Of a DNA stretch of 64,000 nt, positions 7,951 through 15,959 are shown one piece after another. Positions within the stretch are counted from its first letter, which is position 1, and each line of letters starts with the position of its first letter. A program made the position numbers and the translations under genes. A model generated the notes under the pieces. That model made no database searches. It had not been told where the DNA came from and saw only the letters and a list, made by a program, of their open reading frames with translations. The stretch is from Alloboseaceae bacterium BT-24-1 (GTDB lineage: Bacteria > Pseudomonadota > Alphaproteobacteria > Rhizobiales > Beijerinckiaceae), in NCBI GenBank assembly GCA_025846845.1, contig JAOYTL010000003.1, positions 310,001 through 374,000 on the forward strand, given 5' to 3'.

Positions 7951-9300
7951 TCAGCCCTGCTCGCTCTTGACCAGCACCGGCGCGAAGGCTTCCGTCGCCT
8001 TCTTCAATTCGGCCGCGACATCGGCGCCGCCGATCGCATTGGTCAGCGCCACCCCGAAGACGTCGCGGAACTCGGTGACCGGGACGATCTGTGGCAGCGC
8101 GGCGCGGGCGATCTTGGCCGAGTTGAGCAGGCACTCGAAATACTGCGCGCCGAACTTCGACTGGGCGATCGTTTCCTTGTCGAGATAGGCCGAGGCGCGG
8201 CCAGGCGCGCCAGCGCCGGCCTTCAGCATCGAGATCTGGTTGGCCTTGTTGGTCATGAACTGGAGATAGAGCCAGGCTGCCTGCTTCTTCTGCGAACCGC
8301 GCGAGATGCCCATGCCGTCGGCGAACATGCCGGCATGGTGCGCCTTCGGCCCCGGCGGCGTGACGCCGTAACCGACCTTGCCGACGATGCGCGACTTGCT
8401 GGGATCTTCCAGCGGCGTGGCGAAGCCGATGCCGTCGAGCCACATCGCGGCCCGGCCCTGCATGAAGGTGGTCTGGCACTCGTTCCAGTTGAAGCCGACC
8501 TGCCCGACCGGACCGGATTCCTTGTTGAGCTTCTTGTAGAGCTCGCCCGCCCAGATCGCTTCCGGCGTATCGGTCAGCAGCTTGCCGTCCGGCGAAGTCG
8601 TCTCGATGCCCTGGCCGAGCACGAGGCTGGCCCAGACCGGGACGTTGGCGTTCTTCAGGCCGCGCGAGACGAAGCCGGCGATGCCCTTGGCCGGATCGTG
8701 CAGCTTGGCTGCGACGGTCGCCATCTCCTCCATCGTCTTGGGATAGGCGACGCCCTTCGCGTCGAAGAGCTCCTTGTTGTAGTAGACCATCCAGTAATCG
8801 ACAAAGAACGGGATGGTATCCAGCGCGCCATCGGCTTGGCGGGCATAGGCGACCGGGCCGGCGCCGAAATCGGCGAAGTCGAAATCAGGTGCGGTCAGCG
8901 AGGCGTCGGCGATATAGGGCCGCAGATCCTCGAACCACTTGCCCTTGGCCGCCATGCGCTTCTGCACATGCAGCGAGATGCCGCTGACGTCGAAGCTCGG
9001 CTTGCCCGAGGCAAACTCGATCACCGCCTTCTGGCGCTGCTGCTGCTCCGGCACCTGCTCGGCCGAAACCTTGATGCCGGTGAGCTCAGTGAACTCCTTC
9101 TCGGCCGCCTGCATCAGGTCGGAGCGCGGATTCTTGACCAGGAGCACATCGATCGACTGGCCCGAGAAGCGCTTCCAGTTGAAGGCCGCCTGGGCACGCG
9201 CCTCGCGCAGCACCAGCGGCGAAGCGATGGCGCCGGTCGCACCGAGCGCGGCGGCTCCGCGCAGCAGGCCACGCCGCGTCGGCTTGAGAATATCGGTCAT
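7951..9300 (-). CDS. Sugar ABC transporter extracellular solute-binding protein (family 1)
   Basis: The 449-residue protein starts MTDILKPTRRGLLRGAAAL; the twin arginine before a hydrophobic stretch ending in AREARAQ marks a Tat-type export signal. The mature part matches family 1 carbohydrate-binding proteins (EFTELTGIKVSAEQVP, FMQGRAAMWLDGIGFATPLED, PPGPKAHHAGMFADGMGISRGS). I chose the ATG at 9300 because AGGGAGGAC precedes it; an upstream ATG at 9375 has no such site and would bury the signal. First gene of the minus-strand transport operon, divergent from the reductase gene at 9477. Confidence 0.93.
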   Translation of the reverse strand: MTDILKPTRRGLLRGAAALGATGAIASPLVLREARAQAAFNWKRFSGQSIDVLLVKNPRSDLMQAAEKEFTELTGIKVSAEQVPEQQQRQKAVIEFASGKPSFDVSGISLHVQKRMAAKGKWFEDLRPYIADASLTAPDFDFADFGAGPVAYARQADGALDTIPFFVDYWMVYYNKELFDAKGVAYPKTMEEMATVAAKLHDPAKGIAGFVSRGLKNANVPVWASLVLGQGIETTSPDGKLLTDTPEAIWAGELYKKLNKESGPVGQVGFNWNECQTTFMQGRAAMWLDGIGFATPLEDPSKSRIVGKVGYGVTPPGPKAHHAGMFADGMGISRGSQKKQAAWLYLQFMTNKANQISMLKAGAGAPGRASAYLDKETIAQSKFGAQYFECLLNSAKIARAALPQIVPVTEFRDVFGVALTNAIGGADVAAELKKATEAFAPVLVKSEQG

Positions 9301-9429
9301 GGACGTCCTCCCTGGACTGATGCGGCCATTGCCGGCCGTCTTGATCCCGTTCCGGCAAGCAGGCTCCATTGCCAAGCCGCGGGAATGAAGCGCAGGCTAG
9401 TGCGGATCGAAGATGGTTGCAAGCTGACA

Positions 9430-9439
9430 TGTTGGCATG
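9430..9439. promoter_or_regulatory. Possible operator word TGTTGGCATG in the divergent fuc promoter region
   Basis: The 176-base gap between the binding-protein gene and the reductase gene contains TGACATGTTGGCATGCAC. The 10-mer TGTTGGCATG occurs again, inverted, at 12278-12287 upstream of the DoxX gene, and both copies are flanked by TGACATG on the plus strand. A shared word at both ends of one gene cluster could be a regulator site, for example for the GntR protein. This is a weak visual match only. Confidence 0.3.
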
Positions 9440-9476
9440 CACATAGTGATGCAACACGACCGAGTACCCGCTCCCG

Positions 9477-10499
9477 ATGACGACTTCCACGCTTGCTTCC
9501 CGCCCCCTCGGCCGCTCCCGTCTCGAGGTCACCACGCTCGGCTTCGGTGGTGCACCGCTCGGCGATCTCTTCGCCCGCCTCGACGAGGCGAGTGCGGTCG
9601 CCACCGTCGAGGCTGCGCTCGCTGCCGGTGTCAATCTCATCGACACCTCGCCGCTTTATGGCCACGGCCTCTCCGAGCATCGCATCGGGGCGGCCTTGCG
9701 CCGCTCGGGGCGCAAGGATGTCGTGATCTCGACCAAGGTCGGCCGGGTCGCCGAGCCCTTCGCCGGCTGCGGCGACGGCTCGGGCTATCTCGGCGGCCTG
9801 CCGCATGGGCTTCGCTTCGACTATTCCTATGATGGCACCATGCGCTCGCTCGAGCAGTCGGCACTGCGCCTCGGCGTCGACCGCATCGACGTCGTTCTGA
9901 TCCACGACGTCGATGTCTGGACGCACGGGTCCGACCGGATCGAGACCCGCTTCCGTGAAGCCATGGACGGCGCCTATCGCGCGCTCGACGAACTGCGCTC
10001 CGCCGGAGCGGTCAAGGCGATCGGGATCGGCGTCAATGAAGCTGATATGTGCGAGCGCTTCGCCCATGCCGGCGACTTCGACACCATGCTGCTTGCGGGG
10101 CGCTATTCCCTGCTGGAGCAGCCGGGGCTCGCCTCCTTCATGCCGCTGGCGCAGCAGAAAGGCGTCGGCCTGATGCTCGGCGGCGTCTTCAACTCCGGTA
10201 TCCTCGCCACCGGCCCGGTCGCCGGCGCCAAGTACAATTACCAGCCGGCGCCGCCCGATATCCTCGCCCGCGTCGCGGCGATCGAAGCGGTCTGCACCCG
10301 CCATGGCGTGCCGCTGCGCCGCGCGGCGCTGCAGTTCCCGCTCGGCCACCCGGCCGTGGCGAGCCTGGTGATGGGCGCCGTCAAGCCGGAGGAGGTCGAG
10401 GACCAGGCGGCCGAACTGTCGGCCCCGATCCCTGCTGCCCTCTGGACAGAATTGAAGGCGGAGGGCCTGCTCGGCGCCGATGTCCCGGTTCCGGGGTGA
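9477..10499 (+). CDS. Aldo/keto reductase, L-fucose / D-threo-aldose 1-dehydrogenase type
   Basis: The 340-residue (beta/alpha)8 oxidoreductase shows the AKR tetrad: Asp56 and Tyr61 in NLIDTSPLYG, Lys87 in VVISTKVGR and a His near 143 in VVLIHDVD. The inserted segment GCGDGSGYLGGLPHGLRFDYSYDG is typical of the D-threo-aldose 1-dehydrogenase / pyridoxal 4-dehydrogenase group, which oxidises L-fucose or related sugars to lactones with NAD(P). It is followed 4 bp later by a COG3618 lactonase and then FucU. That order strongly supports a role as the first oxidation step of an L-fucose-like sugar. Confidence 0.87.
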   Translation: MTTSTLASRPLGRSRLEVTTLGFGGAPLGDLFARLDEASAVATVEAALAAGVNLIDTSPLYGHGLSEHRIGAALRRSGRKDVVISTKVGRVAEPFAGCGDGSGYLGGLPHGLRFDYSYDGTMRSLEQSALRLGVDRIDVVLIHDVDVWTHGSDRIETRFREAMDGAYRALDELRSAGAVKAIGIGVNEADMCERFAHAGDFDTMLLAGRYSLLEQPGLASFMPLAQQKGVGLMLGGVFNSGILATGPVAGAKYNYQPAPPDILARVAAIEAVCTRHGVPLRRAALQFPLGHPAVASLVMGAVKPEEVEDQAAELSAPIPAALWTELKAEGLLGADVPVPG

Positions 10500-10503
10500 C
10501 GCC

Positions 10504-11343
10504 ATGCGCATCGACGCCCATCAGCATTTCTGGAGCCTTGCCCGCGGCGACTATGGCTGGCTGACGCCCGCACTTGGACCGATCCATCGCGATTTCGGCC
10601 CTGCCGACCTCGCCCCCTTGCTGGCACAGCACGGCATCATCAGCACCATCCTGGTCCAGGCCGCACCGACTGAGGCCGAGACCGCCTTCCTGCTCGATAT
10701 CGCCGCGAAGACGCCCTTCGTCGCCGGCGTCGTCGGCTGGGCCGATTTCGACGCGCCCGATATCGCCGAACGGATCGCTGCCCTCGCCGGCGATCCACTG
10801 CTCGTCGGGTTGCGGCCGATGGTGCACGACATCGCCGACGATCTTTGGCTGACCCGGCCCGAGCTGGCGCCGGTCTTCCAAGCGATGAGCGCGCACGGTC
10901 TCGTCTTCGATGCGCTGCTGAAGCCGCTTCATATCGCGCCGATGCTGACGGTCCTCGAGCGCCACCCGGACCTCGCCTGCGTGATCGACCATGGCGCCAA
11001 GCCCAACCTCGTGACCGGAGATCTCGCGGCCTGGCGCGAGGGCATGGCGACGCTGGCAGAGCATCCTGGCCTCTTCTGCAAGCTCTCCGGCCTCGTCACC
11101 GAAGCCGGCCCGGACTGGACGCTGGAGACATTACGGCCGATCGTCGCGCATCTCCTCGCCGTCTTCGGCCCTGACCGGCTGATCTTCGGCAGCGACTGGC
11201 CGGTGGTGACGCTGCGCGCCTCCTATGCACAATGGCTCGAAGCTGCCGAAATTCTCCTCGCCGGCCTCTCCGAGGCGCAGCGCGCTGCCGTCTTCGGCGG
11301 CAATGCCGCAAAACTCTACCTCTCCCAGCGCGGACGTCAGTGA
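10504..11343 (+). CDS. Amidohydrolase of COG3618, probable L-fuconolactonase
   Basis: The 279-residue protein starts MRIDAHQHFWSLARGDYGWL; His6 and His8 in the DAHQHFW motif are the first metal/active-site histidines of COG3618 amidohydrolases. Further conserved parts are GLRPMVHD, CVIDHGAKP and FGSDWPV, the last with the catalytic Asp. Members hydrolyse sugar lactones such as L-fuconolactone. The ATG at 10504 is preferred; a start at 10480 would overlap the reductase gene. The fucU gene starts after a 1-base gap, so the three plus-strand genes form one operon. Confidence 0.87.
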   Translation: MRIDAHQHFWSLARGDYGWLTPALGPIHRDFGPADLAPLLAQHGIISTILVQAAPTEAETAFLLDIAAKTPFVAGVVGWADFDAPDIAERIAALAGDPLLVGLRPMVHDIADDLWLTRPELAPVFQAMSAHGLVFDALLKPLHIAPMLTVLERHPDLACVIDHGAKPNLVTGDLAAWREGMATLAEHPGLFCKLSGLVTEAGPDWTLETLRPIVAHLLAVFGPDRLIFGSDWPVVTLRASYAQWLEAAEILLAGLSEAQRAAVFGGNAAKLYLSQRGRQ

Positions 11344-11344
11344 C

Positions 11345-11800
11345 ATGCTCAAGGATATCGACCCTGTTCTGTCCGCCGATCTGCTCTGGGTGCTGGCCGC
11401 CATGGGCCATGGCGACGACCTCGCTCTCGTCGACGCCAACCACCCGGCCGAGAAGATCGCGCGCGCCACCACGAGCGGCCGGCTGGTGCGCCTGCCGGGC
11501 CTGAGCATGGCACGCGCGGCTCGGGCCATCCTCTCGGTGCTGCCGATCGACGAATTTGAGCCGCAGCCGGCCCGGCGCATGCTAGTGGTCGATGATGCCG
11601 CCGCGATCCCGGACGTCCAGCGCCAGGTCCAGGTCGAACTCGATCGCGCGCTCGGCCGCACCGAGCCGCTCGCCGGCATCGAGCGCTTCGCCTTTTACGA
11701 AGCCGCGAAGCAGGCCTTCGCGGTGGTACAGGTCGGCGACCCCCGTCCCTATGGCTGCTTCCTGTTCCGCAAAGGTGTGATCGCGGGTGAGCCCGGCTGA
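11345..11800 (+). CDS. fucU: L-fucose mutarotase FucU (RbsD/FucU family)
   Basis: The 151-residue protein aligns by eye along its length with Escherichia coli FucU: MLKDIDPVLSADLL at the start, MGHGDDLALVDANHPA with the catalytic His22 and Asp near 30, and RFAFYEAAKQAFAVV followed by YGCFLFRKGV at the end. FucU interconverts alpha and beta anomers of L-fucose. The fit of the C-terminal block is close enough to separate it from RbsD. It is the best single indicator of the substrate of this cluster. It converges on the DoxX gene with only a few bases between the stops. Confidence 0.93.
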   Translation: MLKDIDPVLSADLLWVLAAMGHGDDLALVDANHPAEKIARATTSGRLVRLPGLSMARAARAILSVLPIDEFEPQPARRMLVVDDAAAIPDVQRQVQVELDRALGRTEPLAGIERFAFYEAAKQAFAVVQVGDPRPYGCFLFRKGVIAGEPG

Positions 11801-11805
11801 ATGGC

Positions 11806-12186
11806 TCAGCCCTGAGCGATCAGGGCGAGAAACCCGCCGGCGATCGCCAGATTGGCGACGAAGCCGTTGATGCGGCTGGCCCGGTCCAGCCCCTGATGGT
11901 CCCAGAAATTGTTGAACATCGGCGTCGCAGCCACGAGGAAGGCGAGCAGCATCACCGCCGCCAGCGCGACCTGAATGCCGCACAGGATCATGATGCCGGC
12001 GACGAGCTGCCAGACGATCCCCAGCCACAATGTCGCGGCCGGCATCGGCACGCCGCGCGCCCCGATGAGGCTCGTCAGCAGATTCCTGTTGATGATGTTG
12101 CGCAGGCCGGCGAAGGCAAAGGTCCCGCCCAGGAGCAGCCGCCCGGCGATACCCGCCGCATCAGCCAAGAAAATGTCCGGTCCCAT
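11806..12186 (-). CDS. DoxX-family membrane protein
   Basis: The 126-residue protein has four hydrophobic segments and DoxX features (AGRLLLGGTFAFAGLRNI near the N-terminus, PMFNNFWDHQG in the third quarter). DoxX-like proteins are small membrane proteins linked to thiol and redox homeostasis or respiratory functions; the exact role is usually unknown. The start at 12186 has AGGAAGAG upstream; earlier in-frame ATGs lack one and add a non-conserved tail. It is convergent with fucU and about 90 bases upstream of its start carries the TGTTGGCATG word shared with the fuc promoter region. Confidence 0.85.
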   Translation of the reverse strand: MGPDIFLADAAGIAGRLLLGGTFAFAGLRNIINRNLLTSLIGARGVPMPAATLWLGIVWQLVAGIMILCGIQVALAAVMLLAFLVAATPMFNNFWDHQGLDRASRINGFVANLAIAGGFLALIAQG

Positions 12187-12322
12187 TGCTCTTCCTCGTC
12201 TGGTGGCACGCGCTTCCCAGGGCGACATTGCCGCTGAAGCGCTTTCCACAAGGACGAGGCAGCTTGGCCTGTTGTGACATGCCAACAGGGATTTTTTGCG
12301 AGGCCGCCCACACCGGCAAGCG

Positions 12323-12811
12323 CTACGGCTTCGGGGCGGCACCCGGCATCGAGATCACCTTGCCGTCCGGCAGGATGATGTCGCCCGGCTTCTGGCCCGG
12401 CCCGCAATCGCCGACGCGCTTTGCTTCGACCACGAGCTTGCGCTCGACCGGCCCCGGCTGCCCGGGCATGCCGGTGAGCTTGGTGCTGCCTTCTGTGCGG
12501 ACGATCGTCTGGAAGTCGCCGGTGACGACGCTGCTGCCGACCGCATTGATCTGGCCGATCGTGCACTCCGTCGCGACGGCATAGCCGGTCGCGGTCTTCT
12601 TGACCTCGACCTTCGCACAGGCGCCGCCGGTCATGCCGCCCAGCATGGCGCGATCAGTGCCCGGACCGACACATTGCTTGGCTGTTGTCTCACCCTCGGC
12701 GCCCGTCGATTTAGTCTCCCATAATCCGGCTTTGCGCTGCGGAAGCTCATCGGCGAATGCGGGAACGGCCCCGAGAATGCTGGCCGCGGCGATGATGGCG
12801 TGTGCCCTCAT
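12323..12811 (-). CDS. DUF3617 family exported protein
   Basis: The 162-residue protein begins with a Sec signal peptide (MRAHAIIAAASILGAVPAFA). The mature part starts ELPQRKAGLWETK, the GLWE motif of DUF3617, and has the paired cysteines usual for this family (AKQCVGPG, GGACAKVEV, ATECTIG, GDCGPGQ). These periplasmic proteins are common in proteobacteria and have no established function. It stands alone between the DoxX gene and the peptide-type ABC operon. Confidence 0.82.
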   Translation of the reverse strand: MRAHAIIAAASILGAVPAFADELPQRKAGLWETKSTGAEGETTAKQCVGPGTDRAMLGGMTGGACAKVEVKKTATGYAVATECTIGQINAVGSSVVTGDFQTIVRTEGSTKLTGMPGQPGPVERKLVVEAKRVGDCGPGQKPGDIILPDGKVISMPGAAPKP

Positions 12812-12960
12812 GTCTGTCTCCTCAATGCCGGAAGGGTCGATTCAGGGCGCAAGACAGAGCGGGGGCGGGCGGCGATTTTAGGGCGGCCGACCAGCGATGT
12901 TGGGGGAGCGACCCGTCACCTCGGCGACCACATAGAAGCAACGATGCCTCACGACCCCTG

Positions 12961-12989
12961 TTGACGCTTTTTGTGGCACATGTCTTGCT
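12961..12989 (+). promoter_or_regulatory. Possible promoter for the family 5 binding-protein operon
   Basis: TTGACG at 12961-12966 is followed after 17 bases by CTTGCT at 12984-12989, a weak match to the alphaproteobacterial -10 box. The binding-protein gene starts 78 bases later with GAGGGG as ribosome site. The -35 element is convincing, the -10 element is not. Confidence 0.35.
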
Positions 12990-13066
12990 GCCGCCCCTGA
13001 CGAAGAAAAAAGAGGCGAAGGCCTCGTTCAGATCAGACTGATCGATATCAGCAGAGGGGATCAACG

Positions 13067-14854
13067 ATGGACGAACACAAGTTGCGCGAGCTGGTTGCGG
13101 GCGTGAAGGACGGTGCTGTTTCGAGGCGCACCTTCATCCAGCGATTGGCTGCCGTCGGCATCACCGCGCCGATCGCCACGCAGATTCTGGCCTGGAACGA
13201 CGTTGCGATGGCGCAGGCCTCACTGGCCTACAAGCCGACCAAGGCCGGCGGCGGCGGGCCGCTCAAGCTCCTGCTCTGGCAGGCGCCGACGCTGCTCAAC
13301 CCGCATTTCGCCAGCGGCACCAAGGACCAGATCGCCGGCCGCATCTTCTTCGAGCCGCTCGCCGGCTGGGACAAGGAGGGCAACCTCACGCCCCAGCTCG
13401 CCGCCGAGGTTCCGACAAGGGCCAATGGCGGGCTCTCCGAGGACGGCAAGGTGGTGACCTGGACGCTGAAGCAGGGCGTCAAATGGCATGACGGCAAGCC
13501 GTTCACCGCCGACGACGTCGTCTTCACCTGGGAATATGCCGCCGATCCGGCGACCGCCGCCTACACCACCGGCTCCTACACCAACATCAAGGTCGAGAAG
13601 GTCGATGACCACACCGTCAAGGTGATCTTCAAGGAAGCGACGCCGTTCTGGGCCGATCCCTTCGTCGGTGTCGTCGGCCAGATCCTGCCGAAGCACCATT
13701 TCGGCGAGTACAAGGGCGCCAAGTCGCGCGAGGCGCCCGCTAACCTGAAGCCGGTCGGCACTGGTCCGTACAAGTTCGCCGACTTCAAGCCGGGCGACAT
13801 CCTGACCGGCACGCGCAACGAGGACTACCACGTCAAGAACCAGCCGCATTTCGACACGATCGAGGTCAAGGGCGGCGGCGATGCGGTCTCGGCGGCGCGC
13901 GCCGTGCTGCAGACCGGCGAGTTCGACTATGCCTGGAACCTCCAGGTCGAGGACGAGATCCTGAAGAAGATGGAGACCGGCGGCCGCGGCAAGGTCAGCG
14001 CCGTGGTCTCGGGCGACATCGAGTTCATCATCCTCAACACCACCGACCCGTGGACCGAGGTCGATGGCGAGCGCTCCAGCATCAAGACCAAGCATCCGAC
14101 CCTTTCGGATCCCAAGGTCCGCGAGGCGATCAACCTCCTGATCGACCGCGATTCGATCCAGAAGTTCATCTACGGCCGTGGCGGCACCGCGACGGCGAGC
14201 TTCGTCAACGCGCCCAAGCAGTTCAAGTCGGAGAAGCTGAAATACGAATTCAACGTCGACAAGGCCAACAAGATCCTCGACGACGCCGGCTGGAAGAAGG
14301 GTTCGGACGGCATTCGCGAGAAGGACGGCAAGAAACTCAAATACGTCTACCAGACCTCGATCAACGCTCCGCGCCAGAAGACGCAGGCGATCATCAAGCA
14401 GGCCTGCCAGAAGGCCGGCATCGATCTCGAGCTGAAGTCGGTCACGGCGTCGGTGTTCTTCTCCTCCGATGTGGCGAACCCCGACACCTATACCAAGCTC
14501 TATGTCGACATGGAGATGTATACGACCACGCAGCCGCAGCCCGATCCGGAACGCTTCCTCAACCAGTTCGTCTCTTGGGAGATCGCCAACAAGGAGAACA
14601 AGTGGCTGGGCCGGAACGTCTCGCGCTATTCGGACCCTGCCGCCGACGAGGCCTACAAGGCGGCGCAGAAGGAACTCGACCCGGCCAAGCGCGCTGCGCT
14701 GCTGATCAAGGTCAACGAGATCTTCTGTGAAGCCAACGTCATCCTGCCACTGCTCTCGCGCACCCGTGTCGCCGCCTCGGTGACCAACCTGATGCACGAT
14801 CACAGCGGCTGGGACGTCGACACCTGGAACGTGGCTGCCTGGTATCGCAGCTGA
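13067..14854 (+). CDS. Peptide-type ABC transporter substrate-binding protein (SBP family 5)
   Basis: The 595-residue protein has an N-terminal export signal with twin arginine (AVSRRTFIQRLAAVGITAP...AMAQA), so Tat export is likely. The mature part has the family 5 landmarks: GGPLKLLLWQAPTLLNPHF, KQGVKWHDGKPFTADDVVFTWEY, PVGTGPYKFADFKPGD and a C-terminal YKAAQKELDPAKRAALL. Such proteins bind oligopeptides, nickel, glycosides or opines. GAGGGG precedes the ATG. It is first in a three-gene operon with two permeases; a 13-bp stem-loop lies directly after the stop. No ATPase gene follows the permeases. Confidence 0.92.
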   Translation: MDEHKLRELVAGVKDGAVSRRTFIQRLAAVGITAPIATQILAWNDVAMAQASLAYKPTKAGGGGPLKLLLWQAPTLLNPHFASGTKDQIAGRIFFEPLAGWDKEGNLTPQLAAEVPTRANGGLSEDGKVVTWTLKQGVKWHDGKPFTADDVVFTWEYAADPATAAYTTGSYTNIKVEKVDDHTVKVIFKEATPFWADPFVGVVGQILPKHHFGEYKGAKSREAPANLKPVGTGPYKFADFKPGDILTGTRNEDYHVKNQPHFDTIEVKGGGDAVSAARAVLQTGEFDYAWNLQVEDEILKKMETGGRGKVSAVVSGDIEFIILNTTDPWTEVDGERSSIKTKHPTLSDPKVREAINLLIDRDSIQKFIYGRGGTATASFVNAPKQFKSEKLKYEFNVDKANKILDDAGWKKGSDGIREKDGKKLKYVYQTSINAPRQKTQAIIKQACQKAGIDLELKSVTASVFFSSDVANPDTYTKLYVDMEMYTTTQPQPDPERFLNQFVSWEIANKENKWLGRNVSRYSDPAADEAYKAAQKELDPAKRAALLIKVNEIFCEANVILPLLSRTRVAASVTNLMHDHSGWDVDTWNVAAWYRS

Positions 14855-14865
14855 GGTTGGCTAAA

Positions 14866-14898
14866 CCGCTCGCGGACGATTGAGCCGTCCGCGAGCGG
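14866..14898. other. Intercistronic stem-loop between binding-protein and permease genes
   Basis: CCGCTCGCGGACG and CGTCCGCGAGCGG are perfect inverted repeats (13-bp stem) around a 7-base loop. It begins 12 bases after the binding-protein stop. No T-run follows, so full termination is unlikely. A 3' stabilising or attenuating element that keeps binding-protein mRNA in excess over permease mRNA is the likely role. Confidence 0.75.
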
Positions 14899-14999
14899 CC
14901 CCCTGCCGCTTCCGCTCGAGCCTTACTCGGCCCAATGGTGTCTCATTGCCATCGGCTCGCGCGGCTCGCTCCAGCGCCCCCGCTTCACGGGAACCCTTG

Positions 15000-15959
15000 A
15001 TGGCGACCTATCTTCTCCGGCGATTGCTGATCGCCATCCCGAGCCTGCTCGGCATTAGCTTGATCCTGTTCACGATTTTGGCGCTGGCGCCGGGCGATCC
15101 GTTTTCGGAGATGGCGACCAACCCCAACGTCCCGCCCGAGGTGCGCGAGGCCCTGCGCGCCAGCTTCGGCCTCAACGATCCGGTCATGGTGCGCTATTTG
15201 CGCTGGCTGTCGGCGATGGCACAGGGTGACTGGGGCTTCTCCTTCGCCAGCCGCATCAATGTCGACGACCTGATCCTGCAGCGTGTGCCGACCACACTCT
15301 TCGTCGTCGGCACCTCGCAGATCCTGGCGCTGTGCATTGCGCTGCCCGTCGGAATCTACGCGGCGACGCGGCCCTATTCGGTGTTCGACCAGATCGCCAA
15401 CACGCTCGCCTTCGTCGGCTTCTCGCTGCCGACCTTCTTCACCGGCCTGCTGCTGATCCTGCTGTTCTCCATCAAGCTCGACTGGTTCCCCTTCGTCTAC
15501 CGCTCCGACATCGCCGCGAGCGGCTGGCGCTGGTACTGGGAGATGTTCCGCCAGGCGATCATGCCGATCACGGTGCTCGGCCTGTTCCAGGCGGCGTCCT
15601 ATACCCGCTATGTCCGCTCGGCGGTGCTCGACGTGATCCGGCTGGACTACGTCACCACAGCGCGCGCCAAGGGGCTCGGCGAGAAGACCGTCACGCTGCG
15701 CCACATCACCCGCAACGCGCTGATCCCGGTGGTGACCCTGGTCGCACTGCAGATGCCGGCGGTCTTCGGCGGCGCCATCGTCACCGAGCAGATCTTCCGG
15801 ATTCCCGGCATCGGCTCGCTGCTGATCGACGCGATCCTCGCCAACGACACCCCCGTGATCATGGCTGTGACCTTCGTCTTCGCCTGCCTGGTCGTCCTCT
15901 TCAACCTCATCGCGGATTTGCTGTATGGCTGGCTCGACCCTCGCATCTCCTTCCGTTGA
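15000..15959 (+). CDS. Peptide-type ABC transporter permease (DppB/OppB)
   Basis: The 319-residue membrane protein starts MATYLLRRLLIAIPSLLGISLI, the standard N-terminus of DppB-like permeases. It contains ALAPGDPF, RASFGLNDPVMVRYLRWL and the EAA loop DYVTTARAKGLGEKTVTLRHITRNALIPV. Its C-terminus LFNLIADLLYGWLDPRI is also typical. The ATG at 15000 lies 145 bases after the binding-protein gene; an earlier in-frame ATG at 14880 lies inside the stem-loop and would add a non-conserved tail. It overlaps the next permease by 35 bases. Confidence 0.93.
   Translation: MATYLLRRLLIAIPSLLGISLILFTILALAPGDPFSEMATNPNVPPEVREALRASFGLNDPVMVRYLRWLSAMAQGDWGFSFASRINVDDLILQRVPTTLFVVGTSQILALCIALPVGIYAATRPYSVFDQIANTLAFVGFSLPTFFTGLLLILLFSIKLDWFPFVYRSDIAASGWRWYWEMFRQAIMPITVLGLFQAASYTRYVRSAVLDVIRLDYVTTARAKGLGEKTVTLRHITRNALIPVVTLVALQMPAVFGGAIVTEQIFRIPGIGSLLIDAILANDTPVIMAVTFVFACLVVLFNLIADLLYGWLDPRISFR

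Noticed and set aside
13220..14803. Minus-strand open frame of 527 codons opposite the family 5 binding protein
   Set aside because: It has no recognisable domain and mirrors a well-recognised binding-protein gene; composition is that of an antisense shadow.
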